A stretch of DNA of 64,000 bases from Acetobacterium woodii DSM 1030. GTDB taxonomy: Bacteria; Bacillota; Clostridia; Eubacteriales; Eubacteriaceae. Position 1 is the stretch's first letter; each line of letters starts with the position of its first letter. The translations under genes and the position numbers were made by a program. Of this stretch, positions 1 to 8,886 are shown piece after piece. The notes under the pieces were generated by a model. That model was not told the origin of the DNA and searched no databases. It was given only the letters and a program-made list of their open reading frames with translations. The stretch is taken from assembly GCF_000247605.1 (NCBI RefSeq), contig NC_016894.1, positions 3,461,732-3,525,731 on the forward strand, given 5' to 3'.

Positions 1-270
1 CAGCTAACCGAATCAACTTTTCTTTTTATTTTAACTCCGGTGTTAATGATCATTCTGATGAAAAATAAAACGCCTGGATTTACGACCGGCTTTTATCTCG
101 TTGCCGCTGGCATTTTTCGTTTTATCAACGAATTTTTTCGATCAGATCCCCGTGGAACAATTGGATTCCTGTCAACCTCACAAGCAATCAGTCTGTTCAT
201 TATTATTTTAGGTTTGCTATTTTTATTTAAAATCCCCCAAATGTTTTATCAAAAATATTTGAAACATTAG
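1..270 (+). CDS. lgt: prolipoprotein diacylglyceryl transferase, C-terminal part
   Basis: The reading frame is open from base 1, so the gene starts before the window and only about 89 C-terminal residues are present. Lgt is an integral membrane enzyme that transfers diacylglyceryl from phosphatidylglycerol to the lipobox cysteine of prelipoproteins. Seen here are a membrane segment, the conserved stretch RFINEFFRSDPRG, then GFLSTSQAISL and a final hydrophobic helix, which is the order found at the end of Lgt proteins. The GTG at 40 is an internal codon, not a start. The lipoproteins at 39373 and 56590 would be substrates of such an enzyme. Confidence 0.85.
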   Translation, partial: QLTESTFLFILTPVLMIILMKNKTPGFTTGFYLVAAGIFRFINEFFRSDPRGTIGFLSTSQAISLFIIILGLLFLFKIPQMFYQKYLKH

Positions 271-527
271 TTATTTATCTGGCTTTGGGGTATAATTAGG
301 GTATTGAAATCAGGTAATTGCAAAAATAATATCCGCTTTATGATCAACTTTATCCCATCTGATCAAGTTTAATCACGGTGCAACGATCTTTACGATCACT
401 GCCTCACCGCTCAAATTCGCCGGACCATTATCGATCTGTTGGTGAAAAATCGATCCAACGCAATCATTATTAATCTTTCCCTTACCTGTTCAATAAATGT
501 TCAATAAAATTTTTAGGAGGTTTTGTT

Positions 528-1379
528 ATGCATATGTATGGAAACTATTTTGAGGATATGTCGCCGTATTCTTCACATTCCGGCTTGTTATTATCAATTA
601 TATCTATTCTTGGTATTCTTTTAGCGATTGCCGCCGTTATTGGCATTGTTTGTTATGTTTTTAATTCCATCGGACTTTACACCATGGCTAAAAACAGAAA
701 CATTGATCACCCCTGGTTGGCTTGGATTCCAATTGCCAACAGCTATCTGATGGGTGAACTTATCAATGATGATGTTTCCATCGGTTCCTGGCATATTCCC
801 TATGCCAAACTTTTTTTACCACTCATGGGTCTGGCCTTAACGCTGGTGATGTCCGTGCTTGGTTTAATTCCTTACTTTGGCGCTTTTCTTGGCATCTTAT
901 TATCATTAGCTTTGGGTTTTTATTATTACACTGCGCTTTTCTGGCTTTTCAGTATCTATGATCAAAACCATCGGGTGCTTTATCTGGTACTCAGTATTGT
1001 TTTTGCTTTTATGGGGCCTATTTTTATCTTCGTTATCCGCAATCGAGATGCCTATGACGAACGCCACCCTGAAGTGATAATTGAATCAAGTTATCATGCC
1101 AAATCAATCCTGGCTCTTTGCCTGGGGATCTTTTCAATTATTAGCTTTGTCACCTTAATGGGCAGTGGCTTACTCACCGGCGCGGTTGGTCTGATTTTTG
1201 GGATCATCGCCACTAAAGAACTAAAGCAGCAAGGAAACCCCACCGGCATGGCGATGGCTGGCTTGATCTGCTCAATTGTTGGGATAGCTTTTACGGTCTT
1301 ACTATTATTTGCCTGTGTCGTTTGTGTTGGTGTCGGTGGCATGGGGATATTAGGTGGTTTGATGAATGGTGGCTACTAA
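528..1379 (+). CDS. multi-pass membrane protein with DUF4190-like C-terminal domain
   Basis: This is a 283-residue protein with about six hydrophobic segments. The N-terminal half has a short loop reading AKNRNIDHPWLAWIPIANSY, resembling uncharacterised Firmicute membrane proteins. The C-terminal part (about residues 190-275) has two helices around GLIFGIIATKELKQQGNPTG, which is the DUF4190 pattern. A strong ribosome binding site (TTAGGAGG) lies 7 bases before the ATG. It is preceded by 257 bases with no visible gene and followed by its own terminator, so it is probably a single-gene unit. No enzymatic residues are apparent and no function is proposed. Confidence 0.8.
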   Translation: MHMYGNYFEDMSPYSSHSGLLLSIISILGILLAIAAVIGIVCYVFNSIGLYTMAKNRNIDHPWLAWIPIANSYLMGELINDDVSIGSWHIPYAKLFLPLMGLALTLVMSVLGLIPYFGAFLGILLSLALGFYYYTALFWLFSIYDQNHRVLYLVLSIVFAFMGPIFIFVIRNRDAYDERHPEVIIESSYHAKSILALCLGIFSIISFVTLMGSGLLTGAVGLIFGIIATKELKQQGNPTGMAMAGLICSIVGIAFTVLLLFACVVCVGVGGMGILGGLMNGGY

Positions 1380-1422
1380 TTAATCTTAATTAATGCCGAC
1401 CTAATTTAAAAAATAATTTGCT

Positions 1423-1455
1423 TTGCTGTCGGCTTTACACCGACAGCAATTATTA
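1423..1455 (+). terminator. intrinsic terminator after the DUF4190 protein
   Basis: A perfect 10-bp stem (TTGCTGTCGG / CCGACAGCAA) with a 7-base loop is followed by an A+T-rich stretch. It lies 44 bases after the stop of the upstream gene and 80 bases before the next start. Confidence 0.7.
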
Positions 1456-1534
1456 TGTAAAGTGCTTCTGATGCTTTGTCGCAAATCGACATCAAAACTG
1501 ATGATATTATTTAATAACAGAGAGGTGAACATCA

Positions 1535-2860
1535 ATGTCGCAACAACAATATGGCCTGGTTCTCAGCGGCGGCGGCGCTAAAGGTGCCTTTGAAATGGGC
1601 GTGTGGAAAGCAATCAGAGAGTGTGACTACTCCCTGGGTGCTGTCATCGGCACCTCCGTGGGCGCCCTCAATGCGGCTATGATTGCCCAGGACGATTATC
1701 AGCTTGCCTTAGAATTCTGGTCTAATTTAACGATTAATCAAGTGCTTGATTTAAATCAAAAAATGACCGATACCTATGTTGATACCTGGTCAAAAGAAAG
1801 TTTTGATAGTTTTCGAAACGGTTTTTTAAATATTCTTTTTTCTGATGGTCTGGACATTTCGCCCTTGCGAAACAATCTTAAGCAATTAGTCTCGGAAGAA
1901 GCCATTCGTCATTCATCGATTCGGTTTGGACTGGTTACGGTTGATATCACCAGCCTTAAACCAAAACAATTAATGATTGAAGATATTCCCGAAGGTCAAC
2001 TGATTGATTATTTGTTGGCCAGTGCCGCGCTTCCGATTTTTCAAAAACAGGAAATCAATGGTAAAACCTACATTGATGGGGGATTCTTTGATAATGTTCC
2101 CATCAATTTCATGTTGGAACAAAACTTTAATCAGATCATTTCAGTTGAATTTCCAGCTCCTGGGATGCGTCAGTGGGTTCGGGATAACAATGCTAATATT
2201 ATCACTATTAATAACTCGGAATTTCTTGGCGGGGTTCTCAATTTTGATACTAAACAGATTGAACAAAACATCCAGCTCGGTTATCTTGATGCGTTAAAAG
2301 TGTTTGGGGTCCTAACTGGCAAACATTTTTATCTGGATGTCAATAAAAGCAGCCGCTTTTTTCAGAAATTCGCCACCACTTTGGGCCAACCGCTTTCAAA
2401 TAAAAAGCAATTGCTCAAAATGTTGGCACTACTGAACCTCCCCCCTGATGCCAGTCAAAGCGATATTCTTAGAGAACTGGACCTGCTCCTCAAAAAAACC
2501 AACTTTAAAAATCAACCCCTTGCCCTCTCGCTACTGGAAGTTACCGCCAAAAACCTCGGCGTAAATCGCCTGGAATATTACTCGATTGATTTTTTTATCC
2601 AGGCCCTGTTAAAACAATTAAATCAACTTCTAAATGACCATCTCAACCTCCTTGATAACCCTAAAATTATCAAAACCTTTTTAACTGCCTCGAACAATAA
2701 TTTTTTGCGTTATAATTTCATTACCTTTTATATCGTTTTTTTGAGTATTCGCAGCGATCTGAGCCCTGAACGGCTGTCAACCTTTCTCAATAAATTCACC
2801 CCCGATATCACCTTATCGATGGTTACTATTTTTTATATTCATGAAATTATCAACTACTAA
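1535..2860 (+). CDS. patatin-like phospholipase family protein
   Basis: This 441-residue protein has the patatin lipase signature at its N-terminus: oxyanion-hole loop SGGGAKG (residues 11-17), nucleophile elbow GTSVG with Ser41, and the catalytic Asp181 in the DGG motif (YIDGGFFDN). Patatins use a Ser-Asp dyad to hydrolyse acyl ester bonds in phospholipids or other lipids. The catalytic domain covers roughly residues 5-225. The remaining 210 residues are helical-looking and match nothing I recognise. There is no signal peptide, so it is probably cytosolic or membrane-associated. The ATG follows AGAGAGGTG. The 3' end runs into a hairpin and a palindromic repeat shared with the convergent SEC-C gene. 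Confidence 0.9.
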   Translation: MSQQQYGLVLSGGGAKGAFEMGVWKAIRECDYSLGAVIGTSVGALNAAMIAQDDYQLALEFWSNLTINQVLDLNQKMTDTYVDTWSKESFDSFRNGFLNILFSDGLDISPLRNNLKQLVSEEAIRHSSIRFGLVTVDITSLKPKQLMIEDIPEGQLIDYLLASAALPIFQKQEINGKTYIDGGFFDNVPINFMLEQNFNQIISVEFPAPGMRQWVRDNNANIITINNSEFLGGVLNFDTKQIEQNIQLGYLDALKVFGVLTGKHFYLDVNKSSRFFQKFATTLGQPLSNKKQLLKMLALLNLPPDASQSDILRELDLLLKKTNFKNQPLALSLLEVTAKNLGVNRLEYYSIDFFIQALLKQLNQLLNDHLNLLDNPKIIKTFLTASNNNFLRYNFITFYIVFLSIRSDLSPERLSTFLNKFTPDITLSMVTIFYIHEIINY

Positions 2861-2862
2861 AA

Positions 2863-2880
2863 AAAGAGCTTTCGCTCTTT
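2863..2880 (-). terminator. left hairpin of a duplicated bidirectional terminator
   Basis: AAAGAGC-TTTC-GCTCTTT, with an A-run on its left that reads as a U-run on the minus strand. It can therefore end the SEC-C transcript coming from the right after that transcript has crossed the palindromic repeat. Confidence 0.6.
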
Positions 2881-2905
2881 GAGAATTCAGGCAAAATACG
2901 CTGAA

Positions 2906-3002
2906 GTACCGACAATGATTAATCGTTTGTTTGCTGCAGAATCGGACAGGCTAAAGCCATGTCCGCTCTGATGCAAACAACCTGATTAATCATTGTCGGT
3001 AC
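2906..3002. repeat. family A palindromic repeat, short copy A1
   Basis: A 97-bp element bounded by a perfect 19-bp inverted repeat: GTACCGACAATGATTAATC at 2906-2924 and its complement at 2984-3002. An inner stem contains CGGACAGG / ATGTCCG. It lies between convergent genes, between two hairpins with the same stem (2863-2880 and 3021-3038). It is shorter than the 167-168 bp copies at 18805, 39128 and 47909. Confidence 0.85.
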
Positions 3003-3020
3003 GGGTTTATCGCAAACCGC

Positions 3021-3041
3021 AAAGAGCTGGTGCTCTTTTTT
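3021..3041 (+). terminator. right hairpin of a duplicated bidirectional terminator
   Basis: AAAGAGC-TGGT-GCTCTTT followed by further T residues. It terminates plus-strand transcription from the patatin gene. The stem is identical to that at 2863-2880; only the loop differs. Confidence 0.75.
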
Positions 3042-3047
3042 AAATGC

Positions 3048-3548
3048 TTAACGGCCGCAACATTTTTTATATTTTTTACCGGAACCACAAGGACAGGGAT
3101 CATTTCGGCCTACTTTGACTTCATTGACAACTGTTTTTGATCGTTTATATTCTTTTTCGAGTTCAATTCGTTCCTCGGCCGAAAAAAAGTTATCCCATTC
3201 TGGCAGCGTATAAAGCCATTCTGCCGGAACCGCGAGCATATTTTTATACAACTTGGCAAAGTCAATCTCCAGTTTCACTTCTGAATCCAACGCAATCGAT
3301 TCAAGATCAATCGGCGTAATCAGACTTTCGCTGATTCCATCGATAAAGCCCATATACTGAGGCGGAATCATTTCACTTTCTTGGGCCAGATCTTCTACCT
3401 TACCTGAGATTACGGTTATTTTTTCACCTAGAATCTTTTGGTATAATGTTTTTTCTTCCGCACAGTATTTTTCCCAAAAATCATTCTGATCTTCCGGGGT
3501 ACCGCAATTCTCTTCTATATAGTTTTTCCACATTTCATATAAACTCAT
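3048..3548 (-). CDS. SEC-C metal-binding motif protein
   Basis: This 166-residue protein ends in a SEC-C motif, [18 protein letters not shown], the zinc-binding C-terminal module first known from SecA. The preceding 140 acidic residues match no domain I can name. The SEC-C motif is often found in small proteins of unknown role and is thought to bind nucleic acid or protein through Zn. The start ATG at 3548 follows GAGGAGAA. It is probably a single gene with its own promoter, convergent with the patatin gene. Confidence 0.8.
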   Translation of the reverse strand: MSLYEMWKNYIEENCGTPEDQNDFWEKYCAEEKTLYQKILGEKITVISGKVEDLAQESEMIPPQYMGFIDGISESLITPIDLESIALDSEVKLEIDFAKLYKNMLAVPAEWLYTLPEWDNFFSAEERIELEKEYKRSKTVVNEVKVGRNDPCPCGSGKKYKKCCGR

Positions 3549-3718
3549 TCAATTTCTCCTCGTAGTAAGCTATTGTTATTATATCGTAAAGTCACTGGGA
3601 ATTAAACATATTTCTGAGAATCCGCGATAAATAACTTGGCCTGAATTTATTTAAGCAGATTTAAACCTACGGTTGATTAAAATCGTATTCCAGTTTACAA
3701 TGATTATATAATATAACA

Positions 3719-3831
3719 GTTAATTGCGAAAATGACATGAATTTTGCACTTTTTTGTAAGGATTATCATTTTCAGAACTGATTTCTTGTAAAAACGAAAC
3801 CAGAAAACAACCTTTTCGCAATTGCTTAATA
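3719..3831. repeat. degenerate family B-like inverted-repeat element
   Basis: The ends read TTAATTGCGAAAATG (from 3719) and CCTTTTCGCAATTGC (to about 3825), which are inverted copies of the AATTGCGAAA terminal repeat of family B elements. The roughly 110-bp interior is A+T rich and only weakly similar to the full copies. It sits directly upstream of the histidine kinase start. The rest of the 3549-3860 gap shows no gene. Confidence 0.5.
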
Positions 3832-3860
3832 CCTTTAGACAAAATGAAAGGAGTTCTAAA

Positions 3861-4904
3861 TTGAAAAACACCCTATTAAGACAAGACCAAAATGATATAT
3901 CGTCAGAAAAACTGGTCGCTACGCTTATTAAAATGATCTTTTTTACCTTATCAGGTGGTGTTATTTTAAATCTGGCCCTCAATTTTCTGGTCTTGCCAAT
4001 TTTTAATAACAATCCCTTGCTCAATGTTTTTTTTACTCTTATCTCCAATGTATTCGTTTTTATCATCATCTCTTTATTATTACGTAAAAATTTAGAGTAT
4101 CTAAAACTATTACAAACCGAGGCTAAATTATTGGGCCTGGAAGATCCTGAGGTTTGTATTCCCCTAGAAAATAATAATGAACTCACCGATATCGCTAAAG
4201 ATTTAAATCGCCTTCAAGAATTATATCAAACAAAAGTTAAAGCTGAATCTTTCGCTAAAATGGAAAATCATCGCATTATTACTTCTGTTTCCAATGAAGT
4301 TCATGCCCCGCTAACCAGTATCATTGGTTATCTCGAACGGATTCAAAACCAAACTGAAAATGATGCTGAAAAAAGCGCAGCTTATCTAAAAACAGCCCTC
4401 AAAAAAACATATCTCGTCAAAAAATTTATTGATAATCTCTTTGAACATGCCTTTACCGACAACGGCAAGGGTTATTATCAATTTAAAGTATATAATGGCA
4501 AACCGTTAATCAATCAACTCCTTAAATCGACCACCCAGGCATTAGAAGAAGGGGGTTTTAAGGTAATTCTGGAAGACTGCATCGAACAAGATTTTTCACT
4601 TTGGATTGATCTTGAACAATTGCAGCGAATTTTTGACTATCTGGTTTCTAACATTATTAAATATGCCGATCCGGACAAATCAATTGATTTAGGTCTCATT
4701 CTCAATAAAAATGAACTATGTATGATTCTCCGCAATAAAACCAACTACACTTCCGAAGGTGTCGGCAAAACAGTATTAGCGACTGAAGATTCCAGTTTAG
4801 ATACCTGTCGAAAAATCATTACTCGCCATCAGGGTCGCATTGACTATTATCAACTTAACCAACTTTTTAAAGTCGAACTGATTTTGCCCATTCATCATAA
4901 ATAA
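3861..4904 (+). CDS. orphan sensor histidine kinase, probably degenerate
   Basis: I place the start at the TTG at 3861, because GAAAGGAG lies 7 bases upstream; this gives 347 residues. Two membrane helices (about residues 20-80) are followed by a linker and a dimerisation region with the phospho-acceptor motif EVHAPLTSIIGYLE (His148). The ATP-binding domain is present in outline but its motifs are worn. The N box reads YLVSNIIKYAD, and the expected DxGxG G1 box is replaced by RNKTNYTSEGVGK. No response regulator is adjacent. It may have little kinase activity, or act as a phosphatase or ATP-free sensor; this is inference from the missing motifs. Confidence 0.75.
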   Translation: MKNTLLRQDQNDISSEKLVATLIKMIFFTLSGGVILNLALNFLVLPIFNNNPLLNVFFTLISNVFVFIIISLLLRKNLEYLKLLQTEAKLLGLEDPEVCIPLENNNELTDIAKDLNRLQELYQTKVKAESFAKMENHRIITSVSNEVHAPLTSIIGYLERIQNQTENDAEKSAAYLKTALKKTYLVKKFIDNLFEHAFTDNGKGYYQFKVYNGKPLINQLLKSTTQALEEGGFKVILEDCIEQDFSLWIDLEQLQRIFDYLVSNIIKYADPDKSIDLGLILNKNELCMILRNKTNYTSEGVGKTVLATEDSSLDTCRKIITRHQGRIDYYQLNQLFKVELILPIHHK

Positions 4905-4936
4905 TCGACGTTTTTTTAATCAATCGTTAAAAATTC

Positions 4937-4968
4937 AAGGTTCCCATTTGGGGCCTTTTTTATTTTGT
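4937..4968 (+). terminator. intrinsic terminator after the orphan kinase
   Basis: An imperfect stem AAGG-TTCCC / GGGG-CCTT around ATTT is followed by TTTTTTATTTT, 33 bases beyond the kinase stop. Confidence 0.7.
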
Positions 4969-5085
4969 CAAAAATTCTTAAGAATTTAAGTGACCTGATC
5001 TTAACTTTTATCGTTTATATTTAAACTATTGTTTAAACACCGCCTTCATCCACAAAATAAAATCAAATAAATCTTAACAAATATC

Positions 5086-5147
5086 TTGACTTTTTATTCT
5101 TTCTGTATTATTGTATTATTGTACTACTCATTTAATACAGTAATACA
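5086..5147 (+). promoter_or_regulatory. promoter and probable GntR/YtrA operator
   Basis: A -35-like TTGACT at 5086-5091 is followed 17 bases later by TATTGT. The promoter overlaps tandem TGTATTATTGTA units and an inverted repeat with arms TGTATTATTGTA (5112-5123) and TACAGTAATACA (5136-5147). The symmetric A+T-rich arms directly before a gntR gene suggest autorepression by that gene's product. Confidence 0.55.
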
Positions 5148-5160
5148 AAGGAGGATAGCA

Positions 5161-5550
5161 ATGAAATGGACCATCGATTCTGATCGCCCCATCTATAAAC
5201 AATTAGTCGAACAATTGGAACTACGAATCATCTCTGGTCTTTATTCACCCGGAGATAAGCTTGAATCAGTTAGGGATATGGCGATGGCCGCCGGTGTTAA
5301 TCCCAATACCATGCAAAAATCTTTAACCGAATTGGAACGAATGAACCTTGTTTATTCACAACGAACAAGTGGCAGATTTATTACGGAGGATATTAAAGTG
5401 ATTGAAGACGCAAAAAGAAATTTGGCCTTTCGAGAAATTGAATCATTTTTAGAAAAAATGAAACTATTAGGTTTTGGAAAAAAAGAGATTCTGTTATTAA
5501 TGGAAAAAATTGAGGAAGGGGAAACAAAAGATGACCATTTTAAATGCTAA
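5161..5550 (+). CDS. GntR family transcriptional regulator, YtrA-type
   Basis: The start is the ATG at 5161, preceded by AAAGGAGG; an upstream in-frame ATG at 5086 lies within the promoter and has no binding site. The protein has 129 residues. An N-terminal winged helix-turn-helix has the GntR pattern (IYKQLVEQLELRIISGLY, then GDKLESVRDMA, then VNPNTMQKSLTELE). There is only a short helical tail instead of a large effector domain, which is the mark of the YtrA subfamily. Such regulators usually repress their own operon and an ABC transporter. The next two genes are exactly that, with the ATPase start overlapping this stop by 20 bases. Confidence 0.88.
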   Translation: MKWTIDSDRPIYKQLVEQLELRIISGLYSPGDKLESVRDMAMAAGVNPNTMQKSLTELERMNLVYSQRTSGRFITEDIKVIEDAKRNLAFREIESFLEKMKLLGFGKKEILLLMEKIEEGETKDDHFKC

Positions 5551-6226
5551 AAATTTGACCAAAACATTTGGCAAGAAAATGGCCTTATCACAAATTGATC
5601 TGGATATCGAACGAGGACGGGTTATTGGTCTACTTGGTCCAAACGGCAGTGGGAAAAGCACCTTTATCAAGTTGGCCACTGGTTTACTCGTTCCCACCCA
5701 TGGCGAAATTATGATTGATGGCGCTGCCCCAGGTGTTCGTAGCAAATCCCAAACGTCCTATCTGGCTGAGCGAACCTACCTCAACAATTGGATGCGCGTG
5801 AACGAAATCATCGCCTTTTTTGACGATTTTTACCCTGATTTCAATCGCATCAAAGCTCAACATATGCTCAAGGATTTAGATATCAATTCGTATGACCGGT
5901 TAAAAACGATGTCAAAAGGTACCAAAGAAAAGGTTCAACTAATTTTAGTGATGAGCCGTTCGGCTGAATTATATCTGCTCGATGAACCGATTGGCGGCGT
6001 CGATCCGGCGGCCAGAGATTATATCTTAAATACCATTATTGCCAATTATAAAGAAAATGCCAGTGTTATTATTTCCACTCACCTGATTGCCGATGTTGAA
6101 CAAATCTTAGATGAGGTGGTATTTATCGCTAACGGTACAATAACGCTTCAATCTTCGGTAGACGAAATTCGCGACACTTATCATCAATCACTGGATGGTT
6201 TATTCCGGGAGGTATTCAAATGTTAA
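5531..6226 (+). CDS. ABC transporter ATP-binding protein of the YtrA-type operon
   Basis: The start is the ATG at 5531, after GAGGAAGGGG; it overlaps the end of the regulator gene. The protein has 231 residues with Walker A GPNGSGKS, a signature degraded to MSKGTKEKVQ, and Walker B LYLLDEPIGGVDP. It resembles ATPases of exporters controlled by GntR regulators, which often respond to cell-envelope stress. It should pair with the permease that follows, whose start overlaps this stop by 7 bases. The substrate is unknown. Confidence 0.9.
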   Translation: MTILNAKNLTKTFGKKMALSQIDLDIERGRVIGLLGPNGSGKSTFIKLATGLLVPTHGEIMIDGAAPGVRSKSQTSYLAERTYLNNWMRVNEIIAFFDDFYPDFNRIKAQHMLKDLDINSYDRLKTMSKGTKEKVQLILVMSRSAELYLLDEPIGGVDPAARDYILNTIIANYKENASVIISTHLIADVEQILDEVVFIANGTITLQSSVDEIRDTYHQSLDGLFREVFKC

Positions 6227-7044
6227 TAAAATTGCTTAAACACGAAATAAATGCCACAAGACGGATTTTTTTACCATTATATGGTGCTCTTCTTATTTTG
6301 ACAATTTTCACAAAACTGGTTTTAAGTCTGGGAGCCCCTGATTTTTTTAGCGATAACATCGCAACGCCGACAGCAATTGAAATAATCCTTAGCATCTGTT
6401 TTATGCTGTATCTAATTGCCATCACGGCTTTGTCGATCATAACACTGGTTATGATTATCCAGCGTTTTTACAAAAATCTGTTCACCGATGAAGGTTATTT
6501 AATGTTCAGCCTGCCCGTCAAAACCTGGGAACTGGTATTATCCAAGCTATTGGTTGGGTTGATGTGGACTTTTGTATGTTCGGTGATAATTTTTATAACA
6601 TTTTTTATTTTTTCACTGGGCACTTTTTCAATGATGGAGCTCACCCAAACCATCCAGACGGCATATACTGATTTCTATGCCACCTTTGGCAGCAGTCTTA
6701 ATCTCCTGATTTTTGAATTGATTTTGTCTTTAATTGTTGGTGTCATCGCCTCGATTCTGATGATCTACGTTTCCATTGCCATCGGGCAATTATTCAGCCA
6801 ACATCGCATTGTCGCCTCCTTTGGCGCTTATATCGGTATTACCATTGCCCTCCAGATCATTGTTTCAATTATTATGGCTATTTTTATGATGCTCAACATC
6901 AATATGGTGATCAACCAAAACCAGGAAGTCATGCAATTTTTCCACTGGTTTCTCAATGCCACCACCCTGTTTAATGTTATTTTAAGTATTGGTTTTTATT
7001 TCACAACCCAATATATCATGAAAAACCATTTAAATCTCGAATAA
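6220..7044 (+). CDS. ABC transporter permease of the YtrA-type operon
   Basis: This 274-residue protein has six predicted membrane helices, with an N-terminal stretch MLIKLLKHEINATRRIFLP typical of ABC-2-like permeases. It contains the common motif LFTDEGYLMFSLPV after the second helix, seen in many Firmicute exporter permeases of this sort. The 178 bases after it, before the MacA-like gene, hold only a weak hairpin. Confidence 0.85.
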   Translation: MLIKLLKHEINATRRIFLPLYGALLILTIFTKLVLSLGAPDFFSDNIATPTAIEIILSICFMLYLIAITALSIITLVMIIQRFYKNLFTDEGYLMFSLPVKTWELVLSKLLVGLMWTFVCSVIIFITFFIFSLGTFSMMELTQTIQTAYTDFYATFGSSLNLLIFELILSLIVGVIASILMIYVSIAIGQLFSQHRIVASFGAYIGITIALQIIVSIIMAIFMMLNINMVINQNQEVMQFFHWFLNATTLFNVILSIGFYFTTQYIMKNHLNLE

Positions 7045-7222
7045 AGCACCGCCTTCGATCAACCTTCTACCTGGTTTTAATGCCCCTTGCATCATGAGAA
7101 ATACTTAATCATAAACACTTAACCGATAATAATCTCCGACAAAACTAAAAAACCGGTACTGTCATTGCGGTTCCGGTTAAAATATAAAACTATTTATGAA
7201 TTAAAAAAAGTGAGGAAAAGAC

Positions 7223-8155
7223 ATGAAAAAAAGAGGAATCATTCTATTTATTGTGCTTGGCGTTGCCATTTTAGTTGGCGGCGGAGCCTATGTTTATGCT
7301 AATTCACAAACTAAATCAGCAATCGCGGTGCAAACATCGCCACTTTCTAAAGCAACGTTGCAAAACACTGTTTCCGCAACCGGCGTGGTTGAAAGCTATA
7401 CTAAAGACACCGTCAGCGATTCCAGCAATTTAGAAATTACGAAGCTTTATGTCTCTGTTGGTCAATCGGTCGCCAAAAATGATTGGTTATGCCAACTCTA
7501 CGATAAGTCCGATGAGAGCTATAGTTATGTAAAAGCCCCCAACAGCGGCACTATTACCGAAATGAATGCGGTTAAAGGAAATCTTGCCAATGGTAAACTC
7601 TTTACCATCGAAGATACCAATGATCTTAAAATTCGCGGTAAAGTTAAAGAAGCGGATTTAAATCACATTTATGTTAATATGCCGGTAATCGTCAAGTCTG
7701 ATGCCACCGCTGATAAAGTTTTCCCGGGAAATCTGACTAAAATTGCCCCCACCGCGATCAAAACCGATTCATCTGCGACCAATTCGACGAATAGCAATAA
7801 TAAAGCTGAATTCGAAATCGAAGTTGATCTGCCCAATGATACTACCGGACTAAAAATTGGCATGAACACCCGTTTAAGCATTGTCAGCGAAGAACGCGCT
7901 GATGTTTTCTGTGTCCCTTTTGATGCGTTAATCATTGATGCTTCCGGTCAATCCTGTCTTTATATTGCCAAAGAAAATCCCGTTGAACAAGGGTCCTACA
8001 CCGTTGAATCGATTCCGGTTACAACCGGCCTTGAAACCGATTCTTTAGTTGAAATTGCCGGTGATCAACTGACGCCTGGATTGGCGGTCATTAGTCAGCC
8101 TCAAACCATCGAACCGGGTACTGCTGTAACCCTCGAAACCGAGGTGAGTAAATAA
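7223..8155 (+). CDS. MacA-like periplasmic adaptor / HlyD family efflux subunit
   Basis: This 310-residue protein has one N-terminal membrane anchor (about residues 5-27) and then the split biotinyl-lipoyl domain: an outgoing half near VSATGVVESYTKDTV and a return half near YVKAPNSGTITEM. These are followed by a beta-barrel with GLKIGMNTRLSI. The long helical hairpin of Gram-negative MacA is essentially absent, as usual in monoderm homologues. It links the MacB-type permease and ATPase encoded downstream to form an ABC efflux system. The stop overlaps the next start (TAATG). The ribosome binding site is GTGAGG. Confidence 0.88.
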   Translation: MKKRGIILFIVLGVAILVGGGAYVYANSQTKSAIAVQTSPLSKATLQNTVSATGVVESYTKDTVSDSSNLEITKLYVSVGQSVAKNDWLCQLYDKSDESYSYVKAPNSGTITEMNAVKGNLANGKLFTIEDTNDLKIRGKVKEADLNHIYVNMPVIVKSDATADKVFPGNLTKIAPTAIKTDSSATNSTNSNNKAEFEIEVDLPNDTTGLKIGMNTRLSIVSEERADVFCVPFDALIIDASGQSCLYIAKENPVEQGSYTVESIPVTTGLETDSLVEIAGDQLTPGLAVISQPQTIEPGTAVTLETEVSK

Positions 8156-8886
8156 TGACCCGAAATAAAATTATTGAAATGCAGGGCATTGTTAAATCTT
8201 ATTATCTCGGTACGCCGAATGAACTTGAAATTCTTCACGGCATCGATCTCGATGTTTATGAAGGTGAATTTTTATCGATTGTTGGCGCTTCCGGTTCTGG
8301 CAAATCAACTTTGATGAATATTTTAGGGGCCTTGGATCGACCTACTCAGGGGCATTATTATCTGGACCATTTACCGATGGAACACGTTAAAGATGATGGC
8401 CTATCCGCAATCCGCAATAAAAAAATTGGTTTCGTTTTTCAAACGTTTAATCTGATTCCACGTTCCACGGCTCTAAAAAATGTTGCTCTGCCAATGCTTT
8501 ATGGTGGATTTTCACGAAGCGAACGATCCCGGCGGGCAGCTGAACTGCTGCAACTGGTTGAAATGAGCGGCCGTTCACATCATCGTCCTAACGAACTATC
8601 CGGCGGTCAAAAACAACGCGTCGCCATTGCTCGGGCAATGGCCAACGATCCCGCTATTATTCTTGCCGATGAACCAACCGGCGCGCTCGATACACATACC
8701 GGACGGATGGTAATGGACATTTTCCATCGTCTCCACCAGGAACAGGGTAAAACCATTATCCTGATTACGCATAATAACGAACTCGCCCAAGAAACCCAGC
8801 GAACGATCAAACTCAAGGATGGTTATATTGTTGATAACTCGGTCAACAGCGTTTATCAGTTGGAGGCATATCATGAATCTGTTTGA
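8155..8886 (+). CDS. MacB/LolD-type ABC transporter ATP-binding protein
   Basis: This 243-residue ATPase has Walker A GASGSGKST, Q-loop FVFQTFNL, signature LSGGQKQRVAIARA, Walker [12 protein letters not shown] and H-loop ITHNN, all intact and of the LolD/MacB type. It is translationally coupled to the adaptor gene (TAATG overlap), and its end overlaps the permease start by 14 bases. The likely role is energising mechanotransmission by the FtsX-like permease to export a peptide, lipid or antibiotic; the substrate cannot be told. Confidence 0.92.
   Translation: MTRNKIIEMQGIVKSYYLGTPNELEILHGIDLDVYEGEFLSIVGASGSGKSTLMNILGALDRPTQGHYYLDHLPMEHVKDDGLSAIRNKKIGFVFQTFNLIPRSTALKNVALPMLYGGFSRSERSRRAAELLQLVEMSGRSHHRPNELSGGQKQRVAIARAMANDPAIILADEPTGALDTHTGRMVMDIFHRLHQEQGKTIILITHNNELAQETQRTIKLKDGYIVDNSVNSVYQLEAYHESV

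Noticed and set aside
291-296. TATAAT after lgt as a promoter for the DUF4190 gene
   Set aside because: No -35 sequence at a suitable distance, and it lies more than 230 bases before the gene.
271-527. Possible gene remnant in the lgt-DUF4190 gap
   Set aside because: A stretch of about 40 open codons exists but has no start with a binding site and no clear family resemblance.
3704-4186. Minus-strand 160-codon ORF over the kinase start
   Set aside because: It is antisense to the kinase and to the worn repeat, with no ribosome binding site and no recognisable motifs.
7151-7178. AACCGG / CCGGTT hairpin before the MacA-like gene as a terminator
   Set aside because: There is only a 6-bp stem with a 16-base loop and no T-run; too weak to call.
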